Below are positions 21,045 to 32,560 of a stretch of 64,000 nt of DNA, piece by piece. The notes under the pieces were generated by a model. The model was given only the letters and a program-made list of their open reading frames with translations. It searched no databases and had not been told where the DNA came from. Made by a program: the position numbers and the translations under genes. Source of the DNA: Prostheceraeus crozeri (taxonomy: Eukaryota; Platyhelminthes; Polycladida; Euryleptidae); the NCBI GenBank assembly GCA_907163375.1, contig CAJQUW010001972.1:124001-188000 (forward strand). The letters run 5' to 3'. Position 1 is the stretch's first letter. The number at the start of each line of letters is the position of its first letter.

Positions 21045-22340
21045 TCGGTTCGCTTTTTTTCGCTTTTCTAAGTTAAGGATTCGTTTTTTTTCGCTTTCTT
21101 TAAATTCGAATCGGCTCCAATGTTCTGCGTGTGCGTCTGCCCAGTGTTTATCCTGATTTGTGAACTGTGAGGGGATTGCATTGATGATTTTATTGTTTTG
21201 CATGTACGCTAGGTATGTGCCGACGTGTTGGGTGTGTGTTTGCTTCAGTAGTTGTTTTGTTGTTGCGTTGAATGACTGTGTGGAAGGAGATGAGGCGTAC
21301 TTCCTTGTGTTGAAAATTGCAGGTTTTTTTTGTCTGAGAGGTGGTGGTTGTTGCATGAGGAGATGAAGAGGGTGCTGTTTATGTTTTGCTTTGCTGAGAA
21401 GCTGTTTTGCGTGTAGTGTGAGGTATTCAGCAATGGGGACGTGTGTTTCATCGTGTAAGGGATATGCAATTCCCTCGAGTGTGCTTCCTGTGGCGATCCT
21501 GAACACCTTGTTCTGTATTGATTGTAGCTTGTCGATGTTTGTTTGTGAGATAATTGCTGACTAGACTGTGGATGTGTATTCCAAGAGTGGACGTGTGATG
21601 GCCTTGTAGGTGGCCACGATGGTCTCTTGCTCTTGTCCCGAATTGGTGGAAGTGAGAAGGTCCAGGGTGTGTTTTATTTGTTCGCAAAAAAATGTATGCG
21701 TGTGTTGTATATGTGTGTTGAGTATCTATGTTAACGCGCAGGATTCGGTTGTTGTTGATAGTTGTGAGTGGAGTATTATCAATAGTGAGTAATTGGTTTG
21801 TGCTGTGTTCGTGGGAATCTGGTGTAGAGAGTGAGAGTTGTGTTTTGTTGGGGTGGAAGTGGAGATTGTTTTGTTGTGTCCATGAGAGTAGAGTGTCGAA
21901 GTATGGTTGGAGTTTGTCTTGGGCTGTCTTGATGTTTGAATGAGTGGCCGTGATAGTGATGTCGTCAGCGTAGACTGTTGTTTTGAGTGTGGTGTCTGTT
22001 GGAAGTGGGATGTCTCGCATGTAAAGATTGAAGAGAAATGAGGAGAGAACTCCTCCTTGCGGGACGCCTGTTTTAATTTTTTTGTTGGTAGAGCGTTTTG
22101 TTGTATGTGGTGTCTAGGCTAACTGTGTCGAACGTTTTTATCATGTCCAGCGATGTGGTGAATGTGCGCAAGGTTGACTTTTAGCTGTTGAAGCCAGCAG
22201 CGATGGTGTTGTTGATTTGATGCAGTGCGGTGGTTGTGGAGTGTTCTTTTTTGAATCCGTGTTGGAAAGGCAGCAAAGGGACGAATTTTGTGATGCCATT
22301 CATTTTTGTGAGATTTGTGACGTTTCAGAGAAGCCATTAT
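21045..22340 (-). pseudogene. Jockey-like LINE reverse transcriptase fragment
   Basis: Minus-strand motifs appear in order across several frames. They are FQHGFKKEHSTTTALHQI and SLDMIKTFDTV (motif A, about 22.3-22.1 kb), GVPQGGVLSSFLFNLYM (motif B, about 22.05 kb), TVYADDITITATH (catalytic box, about 21.95 kb), then a long tail with FRIATGSTLEGIAYPLHDET. The last resembles the C-terminal region of Jockey-clade non-LTR elements. Frameshifts near 22.12 and 21.5 kb break the gene, and the endonuclease part is missing, so it is a 5'-truncated copy. T-rich sequence follows the 3' end. Confidence 0.75.
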
Positions 22341-23897
22341 CATCAAAGATTTAAGACCTCCATTGAGCAACAGAGTCTAAGTTATCAACATCTGATCTGT
22401 TGAATTATAGATATTTGTATGATATCATCCTTTTTTAGTGAACAGACAGTCAAATCGGTGAAAACTTTAAAATAAAAATCTATCATCAGCTTGGCTTGCA
22501 ATTTCCAACATTGAAAGCTGCTACATCATGCTGCTGAAAGATAATTGTGTTTTACTTCTTCTAACAATTCTGATGCCCAGAAGAAGTCAGACTCGCAATC
22601 AGGAATTCGGATGTACAGACCAATGAATGTGACTAATCAAATTGGTTTTAATTGTGCTCACATTTGTTTGAAAAATGCACTCATTCATGCATGTCATGTA
22701 CGTATTTTTTGTGACGACTCTCGTGGCATTCTTCTCTGTTTTTGGATATGCATTACGCCTGTGATCTTGAAGAAGACATTTAATATCAAGAGTTTTCCAT
22801 AAAATGATGGCTTTTTATATGTCTACTGAGCATCCATCATGGTCATCAAGCTTACTAATTAGATTGGTAGTAGTTTGTACCGGGAGTAAGTAGAATGAAA
22901 GAGAGGTCATTTGGGATTTTCCGGAAATTGCGGGTCGCCGGAATCTCATGCATTGTTGGGCAGTTCCGCCAACATGACACACGAACATGAACATGTTGCG
23001 ATATTGCCGTTACTAACTGCGTTGTTGTGACAAATAAACATATATTTGTGATCAGCGCAGCAAATTGGATCAGATAGTGACAAAAGAAAATGGATGTGCT
23101 ACACTTATCAGCGAAACTAAGAAATTGGTTCCGCTAACTTCACAGCGGAACCTCATATCTTTGAACTCGGAAAACGACTGGGAATTTGTGGAATCTCAGC
23201 TGATATTTGTGATCAGGAGACTAAAATTGATAAAAGAAGTGGTTTTGAATAGAATCGCGCTTTAATAAAAAAAATGGTTCCTCCAACTTCACACGTGATT
23301 CTTCATGAAACTTGCGTCTTTGTAGTTCCGTTACTGAAGTCTGCATTCTTGTATTTTTGTTTGAAACCCTGGACCTGTCTATAACTACGAAAACATAATC
23401 ATAATCATGGGTGGCTTCTTCAATGGCAGCCACCCAGAAACGCAGCAGATGCCACCCCCTTCTAAAACACCTGGTTTCACACCCCTTCTAAAAACCTCAC
23501 AATGCACTTGGTTGGGCGCCACTCATGAAATGTGACATTCCATTTTTGGAGCTCTGATTGGAGTGCATATGCTCAGGTTTCATGTTTGATTTTAACCCGC
23601 GGATTATGTCCGAATAAAATTGCCTTCGTTTGCGGTAACTCAGTTACCCCACGTACATTTAATGTAAAATAGTTGTATTTGATTGAAATTTCCTTTGTTT
23701 TATGTATTACTGATTTTATGGTAGTAATTGATGGTAAAAGATCTGTCTTGATGGTTTTATGCGATAGATATGTTAACGGCGTCATACGGGAGAACATAAT
23801 GGCGCATCTTTGACATCAAAATGAGAAACAGTTATTCCACTCTCCGTTTGATTTTTGACGAAGGAAATGAAAGTAAAAGATGATGACGATCACTTAA
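22341..23897. other. non-coding stretch, nothing firm
   Basis: This interval has no supported gene. A segment near 22940-23050 containing TGTTGGGCAG, an AATAAA and a following TTGGATCAGA looked slightly LTR-like but has no partner or internal coding domain. Two similar words (GGTTCCGCTAACTTCACA at 23127 and GGTTCCTCCAACTTCACA at 23275) are 148 bp apart. Confidence 0.35.
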
Positions 23898-24034
23898 TTT
23901 TCGCTACCCAATAGCTTGATCACGATGAGATAATCAAAAACCACTATTATTGGTATACTTGTTTATTTTTATTATTTGGTATTACTTATTTTTACAATAT
24001 ACTTCACCGTGATCAAGCTACTGTGTAGTGAAAA
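23898..24034. mobile_element. small palindromic MITE-like element
   Basis: Arms of about 31 bp, TTTTCGCTACCCAATAGCTT... at 23898-23928 and its imperfect inverse at 24004-24034, pair with about four mismatches around an AT-rich 75-bp centre. The core word is AGCTTGATCACG. There are no ORFs. The element lies 375 bp upstream of the SRRM2-like coding exon. Confidence 0.55.
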
Positions 24035-24408
24035 CAGAGTTACCCCAAACATAATCTGCGAGTTAATAGCTCAGATTAGGCATGGCATGGATAAAACCTC
24101 ATTTACTAATCGGCGATAGGCATCAAAGTAGGCACATGTGTTTTCGATAAGTGCACGATCGTCTAGTTCAATTGTGGTTGAATAGTTGAATGATATTTAA
24201 TGAAATGTGATGTAAATACTATTAACCCGACTTCTTTGGTCACACACTAATTGTTAAACATGAATTTTGTAGTATGAAGTCATACCTTGCTATGCACCAT
24301 AAGAATTCATGCTAGCGTTGGATGTTTTCCCTCGTAAGTGAAACTGCTAGAGAATCACCAATTCGAAGTAATTAACATATGCTCTAATGAATTTACATTG
24401 CCTTGCAG
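24035..24408 (+). other. probable intron or 5' flank of the SRRM2/Cwc21-like gene
   Basis: The stretch ends in the pyrimidine-containing acceptor CATTGCCTTGCAG immediately before ATG at 24409. This implies an upstream non-coding exon that I could not locate. Confidence 0.45.
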
Positions 24409-25086
24409 ATGTATAACGGTATAGGACTCACAACCCCGCGAGGTAGCGGAACCAATGGCTATATTCAGGCCAACAAAGCCCATGTGCGACCGAAGAAACG
24501 ATCGATTGACTATCAATCTGAGGAGGAGTTGAAGAAAAGTGAAAAGCTAATGTTTCGGGAACCCAATAAAGACATTCTGGAGCATGAGCGAAAGCGACGA
24601 ATAGAATCAAAGTGCTTTGAATTGCAAGATCTGATGGAAGAAGATGGCTACACCACGGAAGAAATCAAAGAGAAAGTCGAAGAATATCGAGAAGCTTTAT
24701 TACGAGCGGATGACAAGGCGACAGTCGGGCGTTCGACACATCTGCTAGCAGCAGCAACGCAAGAGAAGAATGAAAGAATTAAATCAGCATTGAAAATCAA
24801 GCCAGACTTTGAAGATGGTTCATCTTTGAATAAGAAAGCTCGTGTTGAAGCTGAGAAAGAGAAATCTGACTGGCTAAAATCATCGTCGTCTTCCTCATCA
24901 TCATCTGATTCTTCATCAAGCTCCAGTGATAGCGATACTGATGACAAAGATGTCAAAAGTCCGTCCCCTAAACACAAATCGAAGAGGAAGCATTCCAGTA
25001 GCCGGTCTAAGTCTAAGAAAAAGAAACACAAGAAATCTTCCAAGCGGAAATCGAAAAAATCAGTAAAGAAGAAGAGATCGAAGTAA
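24409..25086 (+). CDS. SRRM2/Cwc21-like spliceosomal protein (cwf21 domain)
   Basis: The 225-residue protein opens with MYNGIGLTTPRGSGTNGY, the near-invariant start of SRRM2 and yeast Cwc21. A Glu/Arg-rich helix with DILEHERKRRIE follows, then a cwf21-type helical region with LMEEDGYTTEEIKEKVEEYR (about residues 70-95). In this family that region contacts Prp8 and Snu114 in the active spliceosome. After about residue 155 come a poly-Ser tract, an acidic SDSDTDDKD patch and a long Lys/Ser-rich basic tail. The protein is short like Cwc21 or invertebrate orthologues, not the giant vertebrate SRRM2. ATG at 24409 is chosen because it begins the family consensus and directly follows a CAG splice acceptor. 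The frame is clean with no introns, and a polyadenylation signal lies about 530 nt downstream. This is one of only two firm host genes here. Confidence 0.9.
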   Translation: MYNGIGLTTPRGSGTNGYIQANKAHVRPKKRSIDYQSEEELKKSEKLMFREPNKDILEHERKRRIESKCFELQDLMEEDGYTTEEIKEKVEEYREALLRADDKATVGRSTHLLAAATQEKNERIKSALKIKPDFEDGSSLNKKARVEAEKEKSDWLKSSSSSSSSSDSSSSSSDSDTDDKDVKSPSPKHKSKRKHSSSRSKSKKKKHKKSSKRKSKKSVKKKRSK

Positions 25087-25613
25087 CTCAAATGCTATCA
25101 GCTTGAGTTGTCTTTCATGGTTTCGATGTAGTTCGTTTTCATATATCTTCACCCCATCGTTGTGAGGAGCTGTTTCGATGCATTGAATTGTTAATGGATT
25201 GTTCGAAAACCTGTCCAAGTGAAATCTACAATTTATGAAATGAATTTGTCATTGACCCACAAAATTCGACCTACAAATTGAACATTTAGCCTTTGAATCT
25301 TGATGTTGTCCTTTAATTGATAAGATTTTTGGTTTAATTGCATTGTAACATATCGCTGCTTACGAATATGACTGTGTACCTTGTAAATATTGACAAATGG
25401 TTATTATATCGATATTCCTCATCTGTAAATTTGAATCAGCTTCATTGTCTTGTTTCTCAAAGCATACTATAATGAAATGTAACATTGTATATATCAACTT
25501 ACTGAAAGATGTATGTATACTTAGAGCATATTCCCAAAATGCTTTGACACTGTACATTAGATGCTTACGTTTGCACATCTGTGACTTTTTGTGTGAACAT
25601 AAACGGGTTGTGA

Positions 25614-25619
25614 AATAAA
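25614..25619 (+). terminator. AATAAA polyadenylation signal of the SRRM2-like gene
   Basis: AATAAA occurs about 530 nt after the stop codon on the same strand, followed by sequence with TTCG/GT-rich words. It is the first canonical signal downstream, so it is a plausible 3' end. Confidence 0.5.
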
Positions 25620-26497
25620 TTCAACGTTCGACGCACTTCTATAAGTTTGTGAATCCAATTGACTTCTTACTGATTCTTAGATTTGTAGTAAATGTGCGCT
25701 CCATTAAGACGTAAGCCTTGGCGCTTCACAAGACTAAAATGATAACCAAAGTTGATGTACCAATTGTTGCTCAACAGTCACTTGAATGAGCTTCCTCGAG
25801 TATTGAAATTTAAGGACGTAACAACAAAGGGACCGTCGCTCATTCTGCGCAAATTGGCATCAACTAAAAGAGCGATAACTTGACTACTGAGATAATATAG
25901 TTTTCTCCTGGGCCTAATCAACAGCATAGCTGTAACTGTGTGATTTTTCTGGAAATCCCCCAAATATTTTCTTAATTTTTTATGCTTCATACATTCACCA
26001 GTTCGGTGGTTCTGATTTCAAATTTAAGAGTGAGAGAACCACACAAATGCTTGGCTAAGTTAAATTACTTCATTTTATCCCTATCTTTTCGTGTGCATCA
26101 AATTGCAATACATTAATTGTGACGGTTGGAGGCGCATTTGCAACCACTCGTTTTCTGTGTTTACTGCTTCTTGGATGACGACTTGATCAGATAGCATTTT
26201 ATCTTCCCTAATTACTTGGCAGTAAAATCTAAATTGTTTTTGTCAGTTATCTACAAAAAAGCTCTGTAAATAAGGTAGAAAGTACATGAAATTGCGTAAG
26301 AAAATCGTATGCGGCGAACAAAGCTGATTCTAATCTCAAGAGGCAAGTTCGTGGTGAGAACTTAAAAAGAATAATTCATGTCATGTATAGTTTCCTGACT
26401 TCCCAAACTAAATTTGATATTTGGGTCTAATTCAGACAAGTTGCATGTTTTGGAGCTTTGCATGAATCCATAATTCTCTCTCCAGCAAATTCTTTAT
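25620..26497. other. intergenic, nothing recognised
   Basis: No supported ORF, repeat or RNA gene is visible in this interval. Confidence 0.4.
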
Positions 26498-26590
26498 TCC
26501 ATACGATGAAAATCATCCCAGCTGTCAACTATAATAGAATATAATTCTTACTAAATTCAGTAATTTAATGGAGTCCTGATGATGACTGAT
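26498..26590 (+). repeat. dispersed repeat, copy 1
   Basis: A block of about 93 bp, starting TCCATACGATGAAAATCATC and ending AGTCCTGATGATGACTGAT, is shared with 30537-30628 in the same orientation. Internal words are conserved (ATCATCCCAGC, TATAA, GAATNTAATTCTTACTA). The inner AAGAATGTAATTCTT is itself palindromic. Family unknown. Confidence 0.6.
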
Positions 26591-26977
26591 TAAAGCTTCT
26601 TGCATTGATTCATTATATACTTACATTCATGTCCATGAGTCTCAGGCATTCTGGGCATTTCTCTGAAAATAACCATATAGGCCTACATGTCATAAACATG
26701 CATTTGCACCCCATGGAGTGGAGCTATGGGCACTTAGACTTACATTACATAGAAGTAGGTTTATACAGTGGAAGTTATAGATCATGACGTACATATACGT
26801 CAAGGTTTCTAATAGTTGAACTTTGTCAGGAATAACTCGATCTGCACGCATAGCAACGTTAGTCAGGAATATTACAAGGGCATTGTAGCAACCAATACGA
26901 TGGCAGAAAAAATTTTGCCTCCAGCCAACCGCAGTGTAACTTGAGAGATTTGTTGTGACAGATCTATTCTGTGCAAA
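26591..26977. other. non-coding stretch before a small ORF
   Basis: There is no gene here. ATGACGTACATATACGTCA at about 26782 is a near-palindrome, and a related TATACGTATACGTCG word occurs at about 27308 on the far side of the small ORF. These could be termini of a small element. Confidence 0.3.
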
Positions 26978-27157
26978 ATGCCTGAGGTGCGAGGTCGTCG
27001 CAGAAGAATTCTGGTACGTTGGCATGGATTTGACGAAGACCTCGATGTGGACTTAGGTCGGTCAAGTGAAGAACACAATTGTGAATTACGTGTCTATGAT
27101 TCGTCGAGTGAAGAAGAAATTGCCGACGAAGCAATTGCTTCCTCAGAAAGCGATTAG
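26978..27157 (+). CDS. small basic-acidic protein, 59 residues, function unknown
   Basis: The ORF starts at ATG 26978 and ends at TAG 27155-27157. The N-terminus is Arg-rich (RGRRRRILVRWHGF) and the C-terminus is Ser/Glu/Asp-rich (DSSSEEEIADEAIASSESD). Base composition is clearly richer in G+C than the flanks and codon use looks protein-like. Similar acidic N-terminal regions occur in piggyBac-type transposases, and TACGTATACGT-like words flank it at about 26782 and 27308. It may therefore be a fragment of a transposon ORF or the first exon of a gene. No known domain is recognised. Confidence 0.35.
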   Translation: MPEVRGRRRRILVRWHGFDEDLDVDLGRSSEEHNCELRVYDSSSEEEIADEAIASSESD

Positions 27158-29032
27158 CATTTCGTAACCGCTAATATGCATTATTCTTCACTTTAAGGGA
27201 GACTCGTTGGCAAGCACTACCTCTGGAATACTCGAAGACTATTGTGACATTTTCTTACCTCTTTAATTATTCGAGTTATCCAAATGGACTAATAGCACTG
27301 CGAGAATATACGTATACGTCGTGTACCAGTACCGTAATTGACTCAAAACATTAAAATGAACTTTTATGACTGATACTTGTGTTCTTGTCCCAATTAAATC
27401 GCACCAAAAAAATCCGGAAAACCTTGAAAACCGAAGCTTGATTTTGAATGTGTAAATTTGAAACGTTTGTATTAGAGTAACAAAGCTGCTAACCCATATT
27501 CAATCATAGCCTCTGACTGCAAGAGATCTTCACTTATTCGCTACGCTGGGTCATTTGATGACAAGATCCTTATAGTTGAGTAGATAAAACGATGTTATGG
27601 CGAACACGATTTTATTCGATACCATGGCTAGATTAAAAAATACACGCGTACACACAACCTTGTTCACATCCTGTACAATCAGATTGTCTGCACATGAACG
27701 GTATGCCAGTGCGAAATATGCAAGTTGTACACATGACTATGTACACTCCTCTCTGCAGCAGGCGGCTCCTTACTTTCCATATCTTCTACATACAATGGGG
27801 GAGGTGACAGCTCAAGAGATACAATTTTATACAAAAGGAACTTCGCTGTCGGAATAGACAATCAATACATTCATATCTTCGGCTTCAATCGATTAAGTTG
27901 TTACATTTTTTTGTACAGCGTAGCTGCCTTTCAGGGCCAAGCGTTCAGGATATGCCAACTTCGAGCTCGCACAATCCTCAGATAATACTATCACAGAGGC
28001 ATTATCAGGTAGCCAATTCTACGTCTATTAGAATACAAAATTAAAGGTGCTAGTTGGCAAACAATAGTGTACAAAATAGCACATTAGTAATTTTGAAAAC
28101 CGAATACTCAATAAACAAAGGAAGATTTGTACACGTAGTTGAATTCAACTGGCTAAACATTATGAGTCGCCTTGAGGCGGAAAGCAAGTTCATTTATCAT
28201 GCAAGTAACACCTCCCAACTGTTTCGGCCTTCTATCAGTCACACTTGCCGCTGCCTCCTCCAAGTCTTTCCAACAGGAATGGTTGTCAATGACGGGTGGT
28301 ACTCAACTCCAGCCAAAAAGGATAACTGTGTTGTTGACACACGATCAACACACCTAGAAAACCGGTATACAATCCAACGCAAAACATTTCCGAAATTATG
28401 CCTATGCACTTAAACAAGTTGTAGTGACTTCCTGAACTGATGTTACATTCAATTCAATAATTGGCTAAAATTCCATTTCATATCTACGATAGGACGTCTG
28501 ATTGCATGAAATATACCAATTTCATTTAATTACAAATACTTCATGATTCGGGAGAAGCTATGATTCTAAGGCAGGACATGAGCCTTAGCACAGAGGGACG
28601 TTGAGGTTGCGATTATAAATAGGTCATTTTTTTACTCAATCACCAACAATTTCTCTCAGCTGGACTCATGCAAAAACAAATCCTATCGGAATACCTACAG
28701 CTAAACAACGACTTAAAAATGTGGCGTCGTTTAATACATTACTGAAAAATTCTTAGTGACAAAACAAAAGTGTAAAAGAGGAAATAAAATGTCAAGTTGT
28801 TTCACAATCATCATTTGAGATAAACCGAAGAATTCAACGGAAACCATCACAAGCTACGTCTAATCGAAATAGAATCATTATGTACGAAACACCGAGTTGG
28901 AACAACAGCATATATTAGCAAGCAAAGTTCACATTGGCGCAATAAGATAACGTTAAGGAGGGTGATATTTCCGACAAAATTATTTAGATAAGTTCGATTT
29001 TCTTTTATCCTTATTAACCTGGATACCACCTT
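27158..29032. other. non-coding, includes 3' flank of the CNBP-like gene
   Basis: Short ORFs at 27597-27857 and 28054-28413 show no recognisable features. The last part, about 28.5-29.0 kb, should include the 3' untranslated region of the minus-strand CNBP-like gene. Only variant ATTAAA polyadenylation words are visible on that strand. Confidence 0.4.
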
Positions 29033-29730
29033 TTATGTTCGGACTGCTTTTTCTGTACATTCTCGCGCGAAATGTCCATAACCATCACAATTGTAACAGC
29101 GCTGATTGCGAGTCTCCGTACAATCTCGGGCCAGGTGTCCTTGCTTTTCGCAACTGAAAAATACAAAATTAGATAAATATATGAGCAATTATTAAGAAAA
29201 TAAAGGTCTACGTACCGGAAACATCGAAGACACTCTTTCACTATATGCCCACTCTTCCCGCATGCATAACACTTCCGTTCCTCCTGAGATGAAACTGTAC
29301 AATCTTTTGCTAAATGATCAGTCTCTCCACATCGATGGCAAGCCTTCTTCAGTGGCTCGGCGCAGTCCCGCATACGATGTCCAGTTTTACCACAATTATA
29401 GCATGCCCCAGATTCGATATCTTTGGGACAATTGCTGGCGATATGACCATATGCATTGCATTTAAAACACCTCGTTGAAGCGCTATCATTTAATCGACAT
29501 TCACGAGCTAAGTGGCCGAATCCATTACATCGATAGCAACTTTCCTCTCTCCCTCGACTTCTTCCTCTTCCTCCCCCACCACGACCGCGGGGACTGAATC
29601 CTCCTCGTCCACGACCAAATTGTCCACTACCGTTTCCAGTGAAATTCGATTCACATTCTCTCGCAATGTGGCCCACCTCTGCGCACCGATAGCACTTGAT
29701 GTCACCCATTTCCACACGACCACTGCTCAT
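29033..29730 (-). CDS. CNBP-like CCHC zinc-knuckle protein, two coding exons
   Basis: Exon 1 is 29730-29216 and exon 2 is 29153-29033. The 62-bp intron (29215-29154) begins GTACGT and ends TTTTTCAG. Splicing joins CG to T inside an Arg codon and gives 211 residues. The protein has CX2CX4HX4C knuckles, the first (CYRCAEVGHIAREC) followed by an Arg/Gly box (RGRGGFSPRGRGGGGRGRSR), as in CNBP/ZNF9. That family binds G-rich single-stranded DNA and RNA and supports translation of many mRNAs. I count eight knuckles, while vertebrate CNBP has seven. The last two exist only after splicing, since unspliced reading loses the CCHC pattern after the sixth. The fifth has Asp in place of the usual Gly before the His (GETDH). 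ATG 29730 precedes a Gly-Asp-Ile-Lys run into the first knuckle. A TTTCAG acceptor at about 29753-29758 suggests an upstream 5' UTR exon. Confidence 0.92.
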
Positions 29731-29755
29731 CACTCGCTCACTTCCTCACGCACTG

Positions 29756-30536
29756 AAATAATGAATCACAAAAAATATGTGCAATTTTTCATCAATTGAA
29801 GGTTAATTGCATAACGAAGTACGGGATATACATTTACACAGTGAATAACTCAAGTCAGAATACCGACATTTTGCCTGATAAAACTCGAAATGTCTGCTAT
29901 TAAGACTTTCTTAGAAGAAATTCAAATGATAATGCATATGGTTAAAATGTATTTATAATTTTGATTAACGTTAATTTCAGTTGCACCCAATCGATAAAAT
30001 TGTCGCTCGAAAGTTGTGAACAATCAACCTAAATAGAACATATCCAAAACTATATTTAAGTTCTCCCCAACTTAGAACACATAGGAGGCTGTTGACCTTT
30101 TCAGTAATAGCGAAACAAACAAGAGTGAAATATTTAATTCATTCCGATGGCGGGCTCATCATTGAATTTATTGGAAAATTATGCAAATTCGAAAGAGACT
30201 TCAATTTTAAAATTCGCATCAAAATTGTCGATCATTAACATGCAATATTCCTTCCATTCCGAGTAAGAATACTGATCGTTGCTTGCTACAAGCAAGATGA
30301 TAGAATCAGGGGCCGCGTTGCTTAAGATAGCGCTAGTCATGCAACAACTTTTGCAATAAATGCTTCAAAAAAAGAGCAGCTTAGGCTAGCACTCCATGTC
30401 TGAGAAACTGCGCCACGCTATCGTATTAATAAAGCTAGTTCCTATCCTAGTGATAACCTGGCACTATTGTAGTGCTATGTCTTTTATCTGGCAAATTCCC
30501 TAGCAAAGTCGAGCGAGACCTTGCAAAGGATGATTT
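29756..30536. other. upstream flank or 5' intron of the CNBP-like gene
   Basis: This AT-rich stretch has no ORF of note. On the minus strand it would carry the first intron or promoter of the CNBP-like gene, but I cannot place a TATA box or initiator with confidence. Confidence 0.35.
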
Positions 30537-30628
30537 TTCATACGATGATGATAATCATCCCAGCAGTCTTTTATAAAAGAATGTAATTCTTACTATCTGA
30601 ATAATTAGTAGTCCTGAGGATGACTGAT
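30537..30628 (+). repeat. dispersed repeat, copy 2
   Basis: This is the same family as 26498-26590. It shares ATACGATGATGATAATCATC-like sequence, CCCAGCAGTC, AGAATGTAATTCTTACTA and AGTCCTGAGGATGACTGATG. The two copies flank the CNBP-like gene in the same orientation, 4 kb apart. Confidence 0.6.
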
Positions 30629-30989
30629 GGCATTCTCCAAACCGTAGGTGTACAAATGCAATGCTGCTGTAACCCTTGGATTGAGCAGTTTATAAAAGAA
30701 TTCGATGGACCTTCATCGTGACAAAAAATTAATATTGATCAGTTTTGGCCCAATAACCGATAAAAATGGAAATCTTAAGAGATGAAACACTAATAATACT
30801 CATTCTTACTGTTAATATACCAGGGTGCCCGCGCATTTTCGGATAATTTCCAGATTCATTGATAATCCCAATTTATCATAATTCACCCAAAAAATGGTTT
30901 GATAACATATGGGAAGAAAAAAGTTGAAAGAAAGAACAGCTGGACTGTATTCAGCAATCAGAAGATCTACCGTGGGAAAGGGAGGTGAA
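30629..30989. other. spacer
   Basis: No gene or repeat is recognised. Confidence 0.35.
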
Positions 30990-32560
30990 GAATCGATGTA
31001 TCACTCATAGAACACTCCTGTCTGCGGATGAAAGGCTAAGACGAAACATGGTAGATTACAGTGTGAAGAGAACATGAAAATATACAGGAACGAGTGTAAA
31101 TAAAGTTTGAAAAGGCTATACGAGCCGATGTGAAAATATGGCTGCAGAGAAATACCGACTGAATGAACAGAGTGCGCAGAAGCAGAAGACACGCAAAACA
31201 TACCTATTGATCAGACATATCACTTAAAAATGGGAACCGAAGCAATCACTTGCTGAAGATCGCGATGTAAAGCTGTTCCAGACATCCGAATAGACCAAGG
31301 AGAGATGAACTGAGTACTGCCGAGATTTGCATGCGTAGGGTGATTTTGACACCACACATGTAATAGTGACAGAACTCGAAGACATGGCATCTATGTCGAG
31401 ATATTCGGGTGTGAAGTCGAAGCAGCGATCAAGAAACTAAAAGCACACAATGTTCCTGGTACAGATTACATCACAGGAAAGATGTTGTATGCAAGTGGAA
31501 TAGAATTGGCAGAAGAGCTGCTCATCATTTACAGTCAAGCATAGTCTAAAGAGAAAGCTCCTGACGAATCGAACAAGTCGGTTGTAGTGACGCTGTCAAA
31601 GAATGGAGATCTATGCATCTGCTGCAACTGCCGCACCTCATCTCTGATAAACCACATGTGAAAAGTGTTCTTACTTTTCATCCTAGAATGTCTGAAAACT
31701 TGTCGACATTCCTGGTAGAAGAACAAGCAGGCTTCCGCAGATACTGCAGTACTGTGAACAGATCCTTACTAATGACCTGCTTCACCTACTCGGTTTTCGT
31801 TAATATTCGGCAAGACGCCATGTGGGCAGTGCTTGAACATGTGGAGTGGATGCTACGATATCCGCACTTTGGAGAGCAAGCACGACAGTGCTAGGGCTGT
31901 AGATAGACTCGGAAATGAAACTGTTGACCGGTTCAGACAAAGATGCCAGACAGGGCGACCCCAAGTGACCTGCTTTGTATACATGGAACGTGTTATGGCA
32001 ATGCGGCAGGGGTGCCAATTCATGGATGGCCTATCAACAACCCAAGATTTACCAATGATATTACACGTTCGAATGAAAGTTGGGATGAGCTGGAGAAGAG
32101 TCTTAACTTCGAAGACGCGGACTATGTAACACCTGTAAAACGAAGGGATTAGTAATAGTGGAGAAAAGTCAAAAAGCAGAGCTTTCGACCAACCAAAGTG
32201 TCATGGAAACACTCCATAAGTTCACCTATCTTGGAAGTACGATACATGGCGAGGCAGGTGCAAAGAAATTCATCCGTGTATTGGCATGTCATTAGGGACG
32301 CTAGCAGGTTTTGACAAACTATGGAGGAGTCACGTGATTAGCAAAAGAGTTAAAATGCAAGGTGTTGCAATTGTGTGTTTCTAGCGTGATGTTTGCTTAG
32401 GAAACGGTTAGACGCTGAGAAAGACGGATAAGCAGCGTCTCGATGCCTTTACGTTGCAGTTCTTCCGAAGGATTTAAGGTGTTATATGGTTTCACCGCAC
32501 CACCAGTTACGAAGTTCTGAGAAGAGTAAAACCCAAGTTATGACTTGTGTACATGATTAA

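Noticed and set aside
22940-23060. Possible solo LTR (TGTTGG start, AATAAA, following TTGGATCAGA like a primer site)
   Set aside because: No second LTR, no target duplication and no gag/pol coding nearby; the match is to short generic words.
24648-25091. Asp/Ser/Phe-rich minus-strand ORF opposite the SRRM2-like gene
   Set aside because: It is the antisense shadow of the Lys/Ser-rich coding sequence.
28054-28413. 119-codon plus-strand ORF downstream of the CNBP-like gene
   Set aside because: No domain or codon-use signal; it overlaps a second ORF in another frame.
29508-29799. Ser/Thr-rich and Val/Glu-rich ORFs over the CNBP-like exon
   Set aside because: Frame shadows of the zinc-knuckle and Arg/Gly-coding sequence.
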